This document shows positions 42,761-51,911 of a stretch of DNA of 64,000 nt, piece by piece (within the stretch, counting starts at the first letter, position 1; each line of letters starts with the position of its first letter). The notes under the pieces were generated by a model, which was not told the DNA's origin, ran no database searches, and saw nothing but the letters and a program-made list of their open reading frames with translations. The stretch spans positions 78,893-142,892 of the forward strand of contig CAWIWF010000003.1 of the NCBI GenBank assembly GCA_963839815.1, in the 5' to 3' direction. This DNA is from JACVRM01 sp963839815 (GTDB taxonomy: Bacteria; Actinomycetota; Thermoleophilia; Gaiellales; Gaiellaceae). The position numbers and the translations under genes were made by a program.

Positions 42761-45700
42761 TCATTCGCCGCCGGCCGGGCCAAGCAGCGAGCGGGGCACC
42801 TCGACGGTCTTCACCACCCTCGCGCCCGCGAAGAAGGGGTTGACGCCCGGGCTCCGCTCTCCCGTGATCCGGTAGGTCGTGAAACGGGCCGGTGTGATGT
42901 CGCCGTTGCGGTCGAAGCGGATGCTGCCGAGCACGCCGTCCGTGATCGTCAGGCTGCTCAGCTCGCGCAGGACCGAGGTCCGCGTGCCGTCGGAACGGGC
43001 GATCGCAGCCAGCAGCGCCTCGGCGGCCTGCGCGGCCTCCGCGACGTAGAAGCTGGACGGGAGGACGCCGCCGGGCTGGGTGGCCGCGAACCGTTTCAGG
43101 AGCCGCCGTCCGGCCGGGCTGAGACCGCTCGGCACGCTGGCGGTGCTGGTCAGGTACATGCCGACGACTGCGGCGCCGCCTTCCTCCAACACGTCGGGCA
43201 CAGGCAGGAACGACTCGGTCGCGATGACCGGCACCTGCCGTCCGATACGGGCGCGCAGGGCGCGAATGCCGGCAATGGCCTCCTCACTCGCGCCACCGGC
43301 GAAGAAGACGCCGTCGGCGCGGACGGCGGCGACGTGGTCGGCGACGGCCCGGTAGCTCGCGGCGCGCGGCTCCCACGTGCCCCGGCCGGCGATGGTGAGC
43401 CCGAGCCGGCGTGCCGCGTGCTCGAACGGCAGCGCGAACTCGCTGGAGTAGTCGTCGAAGCGCAGCACATACATGCGGCGCAGCCCGAGGTCGCGCGCGA
43501 GGACGGCCCCTGCTGCACCTTCGTAGTCGTTCGGGCTGACGGTGCGGAAGTAGTGCCGCACGCCGCTCGGGTAGTACGCGCCCGGCTCGTCGCTGCCGGC
43601 CTCCGGATCCGGGGGCCGGTGGGTCAGCCCCGGATGCGTGCTCGACGGGGTGATCATCGGCAGGGGCTCGTCGGCACGGTTCGTGATCGGCAGCTGCGCC
43701 CACGCACACGGCGAGGTGAAGGGGCCGACGACGCCGACGAGGCGCGAGGCGGCCGCATACGCCTTCGCGTTCGAGGCGCACTTGAGGATGTCGAAGCCAC
43801 CGGTCTGCGCCGTCGAGTCGTCGCAGGATTGGTAGCCGACCCGGTGCGGGCCCGCGCGAAAGCCGTGCTCCTGCACCACGAAGCGGACGACTCTCCGCCA
43901 TCGGCGCGTCGCCTCGAGGCCAGCGGGCCCTGGAGCGCCAGGCTCGACGCGACGACCACGTCGGGCTCCTCGTCGCCGCTGACGACCGGGGAGCACGCCG
44001 ATGGGGGTGGAAGCTCGCGCCTGGGCGCCGCTGCGACGCTCACCCACGCCCCGTCCGGGGTGGCCGTGACGGACGGCGGCGTTCCCACCAGTCGCGCGCG
44101 CTGTATCCGGTTGGTCTCGGCGTCCACCCGGATGATCTCATCCGTGATGAAGTTCGTCACCCACGCACTGCCGCCGGCGAACGCCACCGAGAGCGACCCG
44201 AAGCCCGTCTCGATCGTCCGCGCGATCGGGTTCTTCTTCGGGACGATGCGCCAGAGCAGGCCCTCGCCCAGGTCGGTCGCCCAGAGCGAGCCGCCGCCGA
44301 CGGCGAGGGCGTCGAGCGAGTCGGTGGCAACCGGGATTCGCCGGCGCTCGGCGTTCGACCGCGGGTTGATCTGGATCAGCTCGGGCCTGTCGGCGGAGAG
44401 CAGCCAGACGCCCTCGCGTCCGGCCGCGACCGACTGCGCCCGCGGGACCGGCAGCTTGAGCACGGCGCCGCTCGACGGGTCGATGCGCGCCACACCGGAG
44501 TCCGGCGTGACTGCCCACACCGCGCCCGCCCCGACCGCGAGCTGGCTGGTGCCGAGAAGCCGGTGCCCGCCGGAGCCGCCGCCGAGCGCCGAGGCACGCC
44601 CCGGCAGCGAGATCGTGCGCACGACCGTGGCAGTGGTCGGGTCGACCTGCAGGATCCGGGTCGTGTTGATCTCCGTTAGGGGTCCCGGGCTCGCTTCCCC
44701 GATCCCCACCCAGACGGCGCCTTCACCGACGGCGAGGTCGGTCAGAGTGCCGCCCGCCCCGAAGGTCTTGACGACCTCCCCGCTCTCGGCATCGAGCTTC
44801 GACACGGTGCTGTCGTCGGAGTTCAGCACCCAGATGGCGCCCTCGCCGACCCGGATCGTGCTCGGTGTGTTACCGACGGGGGTGTACTGCACCTCCAGGG
44901 ACTTTCCGGGCGTGATCGCCGCGATCGAGTTCCCGAGGTCGTCCGGCTCGTCCGAGCCTCCGCCGGTGAGGGCGAGCGCGGCGGCTGCGGCGGCCGTGAC
45001 CAGTGCCCCGCCGCCGGCGAGCAGCACGAGATCGCGCAGCCCGAGGCGGCGTCGGCGCGCATCGACCGGTTCGGTGTCGCCCGACGTCGCGGCGGCCGGC
45101 TCTGCGGCCGGCGGTGCCGGGTCGAGCTCCGGGCTCTGCTGGAGGATGGCCTGCTCGAGCTGCTGCAGCGTGCGTCCGGGCTCGATGCCGAGCTCGTCGA
45201 CGAGCGTCCGCCTGGCCGCCGCGTAGGCCTCGAGCGCCTCCGCCTGGCGTCCGGAGCGGTAGAGGGCCAGCATCAGCTGCCCGCGCAGCCGCTCACGGAG
45301 CGGGTGGCGGCTGATCAGACGCTCGAGGTCGCCGACGAGCTGGCGGTGGCGCCCGCGCGCGAGCTCGACGTCGACGCGCTCCTCCAGGGCGGCCAGCCGT
45401 AGCTCCTCCAGCCTGGCGATCTCCGCCTGGGCGAAGTCGTCGTAGGCCAGGTCTGCGAGTGGTGGGCCGCGCCACAGTGCGAGCGCTTCCTCGAGCGCCT
45501 GCAGCGCCGGCCCCGCCTCCCCGGCGGCGTTGCGAGACCTGGCCTCGTCGACCAGCTGCGCGAACCTGTCGGCGTCGAGCTCGCCGTCTTCGAGGGTCAG
45601 GATGTAACCGCCCGTGGTCGTCCTGATCCGCTCGATGCCGAGCTGCTTGCGAAGCGCGGACACGTGGCCCTGCACCGCTTTGACGGCGGTCGGCGGCGGC

Positions 45701-45858
45701 GAGGCACCCCAGACGTCCTCCACGAGCAGGTCGACGGAGACGACCTCGTTGGCGCGGAGCACGAGGGCCGCCAGTACCGCGCGCTGCCGCCTGCCGCCCA
45801 GGTCGAGCACCTGTTCGTCGGCCACGACCTCCAGGGGGCCCAAGATGCGGTACTCCAT
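42761..45858 (-). pseudogene. BTAD-type transcription factor / TM / beta-propeller / ligand-binding protein fusion, frameshifted
   Basis: About 1030 residues if the frame is repaired. Residues 1-95 are a winged helix of OmpR/SARP type (YRILGPLEVVADEQVLDLGG, GHVSALRKQLGIERI). Residues ~95-245 form the BTAD domain (RLISRHPLRERLRGQLMLAL, YRSGRQAEALEAYAAARRTL). A transmembrane helix is at ~273-298. A YVTN/NHL-like propeller follows (IRVGEGAIWVLNSDDSTV, LAVGEGAVWVGIGE). After PDVVVASSLALQGPL the frame changes near 43910-43920; a type I periplasmic-binding-protein domain continues in the other frame (VGYQSCDDSTAQTGG, VVGPFTSPCAWAQL, LRRMYVLRFDDYSSEFALPF). The topology resembles a ToxR/CadC-like one-component sensor. 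The break may be an indel error or a real lesion. Confidence 0.75.
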
Positions 45859-45962
45859 GCGCGCCTGCGCCCCTTGTAACTGGTCACAGGTGAGTGTGCA
45901 AGGCCGGCAATGGGCGCACGCTCTCCGACCAGGCACAGCCGCCCGACCCAGATAGACGCGCG

Positions 45963-46068
45963 CGCCCCCGCCCTGGGTGGGGTCCCGGCGCCACCCGCTT
46001 CCCTGCGGTCGACGCTACCCGAGAGAACCGCGCGTGTCTGTGCCGGCTCCGTGCCGACTCTGTGACGG
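45963..46068 (+). repeat. Dispersed repeat copy 4
   Basis: In the divergent gap between the BTAD fusion and the BNR propeller gene. It holds CCCCCGCCCTGGG/GGGG (as in copy 1), CCACCCGCTTCCC, GGTCGACGCTACCCG (as in copy 2), CGCGCGTGTCTGTG (GTGTCTGTG at 46034-46042) and GGCTCCGTGCCGACTCTGTGAC. The rest of the 293-base gap (45859-45962 and 46069-46151) shows no gene. Confidence 0.8.
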
Positions 46069-46151
46069 CCGCGCGCGCGCCGCGACGGCGGGTGCGGAGA
46101 GGCCGGCGCTCCGCCGGGCCGGCCGACTCTCGGTAGCCTCGGGTCAGGCTC

Positions 46152-47120
46152 GTGACCACGCTCTACGCCACCACGGGGGACGCGGTCGTCCGGCTCGAGG
46201 AGCGGGACGGCGCCTGGGAGGCAACGACCTCGCTCGCGGGAAGCGGCGCCCAGTGCTTGGCCCGCGGAGACGGCACGCTCTATGCCGGCACGCGAGGCAG
46301 CGGCGTGCACGCCAGCGACGACGACGGCGCCACCTGGCGAGACCTCGGCCTGCCGGAGCCCGACGTTTTCTCGGTCGCGGTGAGCCCCGCGGACGGGACG
46401 GTCTATGCGGGCACCGAGCCGAGCCGGCTGTTTCGCTCGCGTGACGGCGGCGGGAGCTGGGAACCGCTCGACGCGTTGCTCGAGCTCCCGTCGCGGCCGA
46501 CCTGGAGCTTCCCGCCGCGCCCGTGGACGTCGCACGTCCGCTGGATCGCGCCGAGCCCGCACGACGGCGACCTTCTGCTCGTCGGCGTCGAGCTCGGAGG
46601 GCTGATGCGTTCGACGGACGGCGGGCGCACGTGGGACGACCATAGGCCCGGCGCGCAGCCGGACGTCCACTGCATCGCCTGGCACCCCACGGCCGAAGGG
46701 TGCGCCTACGAGGCCGGTGGGGGCGGCGCCGCCTTCAGCACCGACGCGGGCGAGACCTGGCAGGCGGCGGACGACGGCCGCGACCGGCACTACACCTGGG
46801 CGCTCGCGCCCGACCCGGACGACCCCGACACCTGGTTCGTCTCGGCCAGCACAGGCCCCTTCGCCGCCCACGACACCGACCGCCGCTCGGAGGCCTATCT
46901 CTATCGCCGCCGCCGCGACGAGCCTTGGCGGGCGCTCGACGGCGGACTGCCGCAGCCGCTCGACGAGATGCCCTACGCGCTCGCGTTCGCCGGCGAGCGC
47001 CTGTTCGCGGCGCTGCGCAACGGGGAGCTCTGGGCGAGCGCGGACCGCGGCGACTCGTGGCAGGCCCAGCGGCTCACCGGCGAGCCGGTCACAGGCCTGA
47101 ACGCGCTCGCCGCGGGCTAG
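46152..47120 (+). CDS. BNR/YCF48-like beta-propeller protein
   Basis: A 322-residue protein built of repeated SxDGGxTW (Asp-box) turns: ASDDDGATWRDL, SRDGGGSWEPL, STDGGRTWDDH, STDAGETWQAA and SADRGDSWQAQ. This marks a sialidase/Vps10/YCF48-type propeller. No signal peptide is visible, so it is probably cytoplasmic. Such proteins are often annotated as exo-alpha-sialidase without sialidase active-site residues; enzymatic activity is not supported here. Start is GTG at 46152, with UspA following after 10 bases. Confidence 0.8.
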   Translation: MTTLYATTGDAVVRLEERDGAWEATTSLAGSGAQCLARGDGTLYAGTRGSGVHASDDDGATWRDLGLPEPDVFSVAVSPADGTVYAGTEPSRLFRSRDGGGSWEPLDALLELPSRPTWSFPPRPWTSHVRWIAPSPHDGDLLLVGVELGGLMRSTDGGRTWDDHRPGAQPDVHCIAWHPTAEGCAYEAGGGGAAFSTDAGETWQAADDGRDRHYTWALAPDPDDPDTWFVSASTGPFAAHDTDRRSEAYLYRRRRDEPWRALDGGLPQPLDEMPYALAFAGERLFAALRNGELWASADRGDSWQAQRLTGEPVTGLNALAAG

Positions 47121-47130
47121 GCTCCCTCAC

Positions 47131-47598
47131 ATGCGAACATTCGTTGTCGGCTACGACGGCTCCGATGGCGCCAAGCGCGCCCTGGCGCGAGCCGTGGAGC
47201 TTGCCCGCGCGCTCGCCGCGAAGCTCGTGGTCGTGAGCGTCGCCGAGCTGCCGCGCCCGCTGCCGCCCTACTCGATGGGGCCGGCGGGGGGTCTCGCCGC
47301 GCCGGCGCTGGCGGAGCCGCCGCTGCCCGAGATCACGCCGGAGGAGGCTGTGGGCGACCTGCTCGCCGAGGCTCGCGAGCGTCTCGCCGGGGTCGACGCC
47401 GAGTTCGAGGCGCGAGACGGCAGCCCGGATGCCGCGCTCATCGCCGTGGCCGACGAGCGGAACGCCGAGCTGATCGTCGTCGGCACCCGCGAGCCCGGCT
47501 TCCTCTCGCGGCTGCTCGAGGGCAGCGTCAGCGAGGACCTGGCGCGCCGCGCCCGCTGCGACGTCCTCGTCGTTCATCCCGAGCACGACGGCGACTGA
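47131..47598 (+). CDS. Universal stress protein UspA family
   Basis: A 155-residue single-domain Usp. The N-terminal VGYDGSDGAKRALARAVELA and the C-terminal nucleotide-binding loop VGTREPGFLSRLLEGSVSE (G-2x-G-9x-G-S type) indicate the ATP-binding class. It acts in the cytoplasm in stress physiology, with no defined reaction. It probably shares a transcript with the BNR propeller gene, and the LLM oxidoreductase starts 29 bases downstream. Confidence 0.88.
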   Translation: MRTFVVGYDGSDGAKRALARAVELARALAAKLVVVSVAELPRPLPPYSMGPAGGLAAPALAEPPLPEITPEEAVGDLLAEARERLAGVDAEFEARDGSPDAALIAVADERNAELIVVGTREPGFLSRLLEGSVSEDLARRARCDVLVVHPEHDGD

Positions 47599-47627
47599 GC
47601 CCCGCCGCCGTCTGAGAGGATCCCGAC

Positions 47628-48662
47628 GTGGCGCCGCCGTTTCGCATCGGGGTCATGCAGCTGACCATGGAGCCGCTCGAGGAGATGCTCGAGCACGCGC
47701 GCGTCATGGATCGCGCTGGCATGGACACGATCTGGCTCGCCGAGGCCTACCCGTGGTGGCGGAAGCACGGCATGGAGGCGCGCTCCTCCACGGTCGTCTC
47801 GGCGCTGATGGCGCGCGAGACAGAGCGGCTCGCCGTCGGCTGGGGGATCATCTCGCCGTTCACCCGCCATCCGGTCCAGGTTGCGATGGACGCACGCGTC
47901 GTCCAGGAGGCCGCCGGGCCGGACCGCTTCCTGCTCGGGTTCGGCACCTCGAAGATCTTCCTCAACAACGCGCAGATGCAGACGAAGAAGACGCTCGGGC
48001 CGATGCGGGACGCGGTCGAGATCGTCCGCGGCGTGCTCGGCGGCGAGCCGTTCCGCTACGACGGCGAGCACTGGAGCGCCGACGTCCCCGGCCTGCAGGA
48101 CGAGGCGGAGACGCCGCGCGACGTGCCGCCGGTCTACGTCGCCGCGACCGCGCCCAAGATGCAGGCGCTCGCGGGCGAGATCTCCGACGGCTGCCTGACG
48201 CCGTCGATCACGACCCCCGCCTTCGTCCGCTATACCCGCGAGAACGTCGCCGCCGACATCGACATCGGCTGCACGATCGTGGCCTCGATCGACCACGACC
48301 GCGACCGGGGCCGCGACGGGGCGCGCGAGATCGCCGGCATGTACCTCGCCAACAAGGTGCAGAACATCCAGGGCGCCGCCGACACGCTGCTCGACCTCGC
48401 CGGCCTCGAGCAGGACGAGATCCGCCCGATCGCCGAGGCGATGGAGCGGGGCGGCCGGCTCGCCGCCAAGGCCGAGGTCACCGACGCCATTCTCGACAAG
48501 TGCAAGCCGATCGCCGGCACGCCGGCCGACTGCATCGCCGCGATCGAGGAGTACCGCGACGCCGGCTGCACCCACGTCATGCTGGAGCTCTGGGGCGACG
48601 ACCGCCTCGGCCAGATCGAGCTGTTCGGCCGTGAGGTGCTGCCGGTCGTGCGCGACCGATGA
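47628..48662 (+). CDS. LLM-class flavin-dependent oxidoreductase
   Basis: A 344-residue luciferase-like TIM-barrel protein: RIGVMQLTMEPLEEMLEHA, MDTIWLAEAYPWWRKHG, GWGIISPFTRHPVQVAMDA, RFLLGFGTSKIFL and a C-terminal GCTHVMLELWGDDRLGQIEL. This matches the F420-dependent methylene-tetrahydromethanopterin-reductase-like branch, which is common in actinobacteria. Cofactor (F420 or FMN) and substrate cannot be settled from sequence alone. Start is GTG at 47628; the stop overlaps the M20 peptidase ATG by 4 bases, so the two gene products likely act in one route. Confidence 0.88.
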   Translation: MAPPFRIGVMQLTMEPLEEMLEHARVMDRAGMDTIWLAEAYPWWRKHGMEARSSTVVSALMARETERLAVGWGIISPFTRHPVQVAMDARVVQEAAGPDRFLLGFGTSKIFLNNAQMQTKKTLGPMRDAVEIVRGVLGGEPFRYDGEHWSADVPGLQDEAETPRDVPPVYVAATAPKMQALAGEISDGCLTPSITTPAFVRYTRENVAADIDIGCTIVASIDHDRDRGRDGAREIAGMYLANKVQNIQGAADTLLDLAGLEQDEIRPIAEAMERGGRLAAKAEVTDAILDKCKPIAGTPADCIAAIEEYRDAGCTHVMLELWGDDRLGQIELFGREVLPVVRDR

Positions 48663-49885
48663 AGGAGCTCAGCTCCCACGTCGAGCGGAACCGGCTCGTC
48701 GAGACGGCGGCCGACCTCGTCGACATCCCCAGCCCGACCGGGTACGAGCAGAAGATCGCCGAGTACGTCGCCGAGGTGCTCGACGGGCTCGGTCTGCAGG
48801 TCACCTGGCAGGAGGTCGAGGAGGGTCGCCCCAACGTGGTCGGCGTGCTGCCGGGAACCGGCGGCGGCGCGAGCCTCATGTTCAACGGGCACATGGACAC
48901 CTCGTACTCGGGTCGCGAGCCGTGGCTCAAGGGCAAGGGGTTCAAGCCCCAGGCCGACGTCGCCGGGGGTGTGATCACCGGGCTCGGCATCGCCAACATG
49001 AAGGGGGCGCTCGCCTGCTACATCGAGGCGGTGCGGGCGCTGCAGGCGGCCCGCGTGCGACTGCGCGGCGACCTGATCGTGGCAGCCGTCGTCGGCGAGA
49101 TCGAGAAGACCCAGTGGGGTGAGGAGTTCCGCGGCAAGCAGTACCGGGGGTACGCCGCGGGCACTCGCTACCTGGTCGCGCACGGCGGCATCGCCGACAT
49201 GTGCCTGCTGGGCGAGCCGACCGAGCTCAAGCTGGTGCTCGGCCACTACGGCGCGCTCTGGGTGCGTCTCTCCACGCGAGGCCCCTTCGTGCACACGGCC
49301 TTCAGCTCGGGGCGCCAGGCCGAGAACGCGATCGTGCGCCTGCGTGACGTGATGGACGCGGTGCTCGAGTGGATCCCCGAGTGGGAGGAGCGTTCGTCCT
49401 ACCGTGGCCTGCGCGGCGTCGTCAACATCGGCGCCGTCCGCGGCGGCTTCCCCTGGCGGGTGTCGCGCACGCCGGGGCGCGCCGACCTCTTCCTCGACGT
49501 GCGCGTGCCGCCGACGATGCCGATGACCGAGGCGCGCGGGGCGATCAGCGAGCTCACCGCCGGCCTGGCCCGCCGCTATCCGGACTACGGGGTCGAGTCG
49601 GAGATCTTCGTCAGCGCGCCGGGCGCCGAGATCGAGGACGAGCATCCGCTCGTGCAGGCGGTCGCGGAAGGGCACCGCGCCATCCACGGACGCGCGCCGG
49701 AGCGGGACGCGGTGCGCTGGTTCTCGGACGCGTCGGTGCTGTCGCGGTACGGGATCGCCACGCTCAACTACGGGCCGTCGAGCGGGCTGCCCGGCAGCGA
49801 GGGCGAGAGCATGGAGATCCGTGCGCTCGTCGACACCGCGCGGGTCTACGCGCTCACGGCCGCGCAGGTCTGCGGCGAAGGATGA
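48659..49885 (+). CDS. M20-family metallopeptidase/deacylase (ArgE/DapE type)
   Basis: A 408-residue M20 protein. Motif 1 MFNGHMDTSYSG holds the first Zn His and the catalytic Asp; GLGIANMKGALACYIEA holds the bridging Asp-equivalent region; VVGEIEKTQWGEE holds the general-base Glu. The dimerisation domain (~180-300) has the RGPFVHTAFSSGRQAENAI signature. It would hydrolyse an amide or carbamoyl bond in a small molecule. The substrate is unknown; the overlap with the LLM gene suggests a breakdown pathway. Confidence 0.88.
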   Translation: MKELSSHVERNRLVETAADLVDIPSPTGYEQKIAEYVAEVLDGLGLQVTWQEVEEGRPNVVGVLPGTGGGASLMFNGHMDTSYSGREPWLKGKGFKPQADVAGGVITGLGIANMKGALACYIEAVRALQAARVRLRGDLIVAAVVGEIEKTQWGEEFRGKQYRGYAAGTRYLVAHGGIADMCLLGEPTELKLVLGHYGALWVRLSTRGPFVHTAFSSGRQAENAIVRLRDVMDAVLEWIPEWEERSSYRGLRGVVNIGAVRGGFPWRVSRTPGRADLFLDVRVPPTMPMTEARGAISELTAGLARRYPDYGVESEIFVSAPGAEIEDEHPLVQAVAEGHRAIHGRAPERDAVRWFSDASVLSRYGIATLNYGPSSGLPGSEGESMEIRALVDTARVYALTAAQVCGEG

Positions 49886-50448
49886 CGGAGGAGCGCGACA
49901 CCGCCGCCGACTGGCTGCCCCGCCACGAGTTCGCCGAGCACCACGAGATCACCGTCGACGCCACGCCGCTCGCGGTCGAGCAGGCGGTGCGCAGCCTGTC
50001 GCTCGGCGACGTCGCCGCCGTCAAGGCACTCTGGCTGTTGCGGACGGTTCCGGCCAGGCTCGCCCGCCGCTCGGCGCCGGCGCCCGAGTCGGGTCCGCTT
50101 CTCGACCAGCTCGTGCGGCTCGGGGGCGTGGTCCTTGTCGATCGGCCGGGGCGCATCGTCGCGGGGCTCGGCGGGCAGTTCTGGCGCGTGAGCGGACGTC
50201 TCGAGCGCTTCTCGTCCGCGGAGGAGTTCGAGGAGTGGGACGCCGCCGGCTCGTGCAAGTCGACCGTCGACTTCGTCTGGAGCGACAGTCGGCCCGTGCG
50301 ACTCGAGACGACGACTCTCGTCCACGTGCCCACCGACACGGCGCGGCGCTCGTTCGCGCGCTACTGGCGGGTCGTCCGGCTCGCCAGCGGTTTGATCCGG
50401 ATCCTGCTCCTGCGCGCGGTGAGACGGCGGGCCGAGGCGGTGCTGTGA
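49882..50448 (+). CDS. Hypothetical protein, SRPBCC-like
   Basis: A 188-residue protein starting FAEHHEITVDATP after a short charged lead, with LSLGDVAAVKALWLLR, VDRPGRIVAGLGGQFW, and a late DSRPVRLETTTLVHV strand. The order of helices and strands looks like a helix-grip (START/SRPBCC) fold and resembles proteins annotated DUF2867-like, but I cannot assign it firmly. The C-terminus is basic (LIRILLLRAVRRRAEAVL). It overlaps the genes on both sides by 4 bases, so it is translated as part of the operon. Confidence 0.65.
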   Translation: MTEERDTAADWLPRHEFAEHHEITVDATPLAVEQAVRSLSLGDVAAVKALWLLRTVPARLARRSAPAPESGPLLDQLVRLGGVVLVDRPGRIVAGLGGQFWRVSGRLERFSSAEEFEEWDAAGSCKSTVDFVWSDSRPVRLETTTLVHVPTDTARRSFARYWRVVRLASGLIRILLLRAVRRRAEAVL

Positions 50449-51017
50449 GCGATCTCTCCTGGCTGCCGCCGAACCTGCCGGTTCCCGAGGACGACGGGGC
50501 GGCCGATCACCTGACGGGCGCGCGGCTGCCGGCGCTGGTGCTCGACTCCTCGGCCGGGCCGGTCGACGTCGGCGAGCTGGGAGCCGAACGGCTCGTTCTC
50601 TACGTCTTTCCGCGGGCCGGCGTGCCGGGCCAGGCCTCGCTGCCAGGCTGGGACGAGATCCCCGGCGCGCGCGGGTGCACGCCGCAGTCGTGCGGCTTCC
50701 GTGACCACGAGGGCGAGTTGCGGGCGCACGGCGCGCGAGTGGCGGGCGTCTCGGCGCAAAGGCTCGCCGACCAGCTCGGGCTCGCCGAGCGCACCGGGAT
50801 CACATTCCCCCTGATCGCCGACGACGGATTGCGGCTCCGCGACGACCCGGGGTTGCCGACGTTCGAGACGAGCGGGCTGACGCTCTACAAGCGGCTCGCG
50901 CTGGTGGCCGAGCGGGGCCAGATCGTCAAGGTCTTCTACCCCGTCTTCCCGCCCGACCGCAACGCGAGCGAGGTGCTCGCGTGGCTGAGGGACGAGGCGG
51001 CGGCCGGCTCCGGTTAG
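50445..51017 (+). CDS. Peroxiredoxin-like AhpC/TSA family protein
   Basis: A 190-residue thioredoxin-fold protein. RLVLYVFPRAGVPGQASLPG and the CTPQSCGFRDHEGELRAHGA motif correspond to the peroxiredoxin CTxExxxF region, with Cys residues at CTPQSC. ISLGVSAQ-type VAGVSAQRLADQLGLAE and FPLIADDGLRLRDDPGLP are also family-like. The peroxidatic Cys appears to be in CTPQSC, which resembles the BCP/PrxQ pattern. It would reduce peroxides. Start is GTG with a 4-base overlap. Confidence 0.75.
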   Translation: MSDLSWLPPNLPVPEDDGAADHLTGARLPALVLDSSAGPVDVGELGAERLVLYVFPRAGVPGQASLPGWDEIPGARGCTPQSCGFRDHEGELRAHGARVAGVSAQRLADQLGLAERTGITFPLIADDGLRLRDDPGLPTFETSGLTLYKRLALVAERGQIVKVFYPVFPPDRNASEVLAWLRDEAAAGSG

Positions 51018-51026
51018 CATCGCGGG

Positions 51027-51902
51027 GTGCGGCTGGCGACGTTCGAGCTTGGCGGGGAGACTCTCGTCGGGGAGGTGCGAGGTGACACGGTCGCCGTCCT
51101 CGACGCGCCCGACATGCGCGCGCTGTTCGAGCGCGGCGGTGCCGCGCCGACCGGCCGCGAGCTGCCGCTCGCCGAGGGACGGCTCCGCGCCCCGATCGTC
51201 CCCAAGAAGTTCTTCCACACCGCCGGCAACTTCCGCGAGCACGAGGAGGAGTCGAAGCGGGTGGGCTGGTCCCACGCGATCGCACCCTGGATCGTCTTCT
51301 TCCAGAACGTCGACGCGATCATCGGGCCGGACGAGCCGATCGTCTATCCGGAGCACCTGACCGAGGAGCTCGACTACGAGCTCGAGCTGGCGGTGGTCAT
51401 CGCCAAGCCCGGCAAGTGGTTCGGGCCCGACGAGGCGGCCGAGTACATCGGCGGCTACGTGATCTTCAACGACATCACCGCGCGCGACATCCAGCGGCGC
51501 GAGATGGAGTCGGGGGTGTTCTCGTACTGCAAGGCGATCGACACCTTCTGTCCGCTCGGGCCGTGGATCGTCACGCCCGACGAGGTGCCCGACCCGCACG
51601 ACCTCGCCATGGAGCTGCGGGTCAACGGCGACGTCCGGCAGACCTCTCACTCGGGACGCATGAGCGTCACGATCCCGGAGATCCTGTCCCACTACTCGGC
51701 GCTCGGCTACTCCGCGGGCGACGTCGTCTCGACGGGCACGGTGTCCGGTGTCGCCGGCTTCAGCGAGGACGCCGCCTCGCTCTACCTCAAGCCCGGCGAC
51801 GTGATCGAAGCGGAGATCGAGCGCATCGGCGTGCTCCGCAACCCCGTCGTCTCCTGGCAGGAGGCACACGGCGAGCCCGCCCCCGACCGGGTTCGCTGGT
51901 AG
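51027..51902 (+). CDS. Fumarylacetoacetate hydrolase family protein
   Basis: A 291-residue FAH-fold enzyme. FHTAGNFREHEEESKRVGW, EELDYELELAVVIAKPGKW (metal Glu pair), FNDITARDIQRREMESG (metal Asp) and SVTIPEILSHYSALGY, then DVVSTGTVSGV, are visible. Members hydrolyse or decarboxylate beta-keto acids or open ring-cleavage products, for example 2-hydroxyhepta-2,4-diene-1,7-dioate isomerases. It is a different branch from the true fumarylacetoacetase at 34911. Start is GTG at 51027. It sits between the peroxiredoxin and the MBL-fold hydrolase in a run of genes that look catabolic. Confidence 0.88.
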   Translation: MRLATFELGGETLVGEVRGDTVAVLDAPDMRALFERGGAAPTGRELPLAEGRLRAPIVPKKFFHTAGNFREHEEESKRVGWSHAIAPWIVFFQNVDAIIGPDEPIVYPEHLTEELDYELELAVVIAKPGKWFGPDEAAEYIGGYVIFNDITARDIQRREMESGVFSYCKAIDTFCPLGPWIVTPDEVPDPHDLAMELRVNGDVRQTSHSGRMSVTIPEILSHYSALGYSAGDVVSTGTVSGVAGFSEDAASLYLKPGDVIEAEIERIGVLRNPVVSWQEAHGEPAPDRVRW

Positions 51903-51911
51903 CCGTCGCTG

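Noticed and set aside
46152..47120. Sialidase
   Set aside because: Only Asp-box turns are seen; the catalytic Arg triad and Tyr/Glu of sialidases were not identified.
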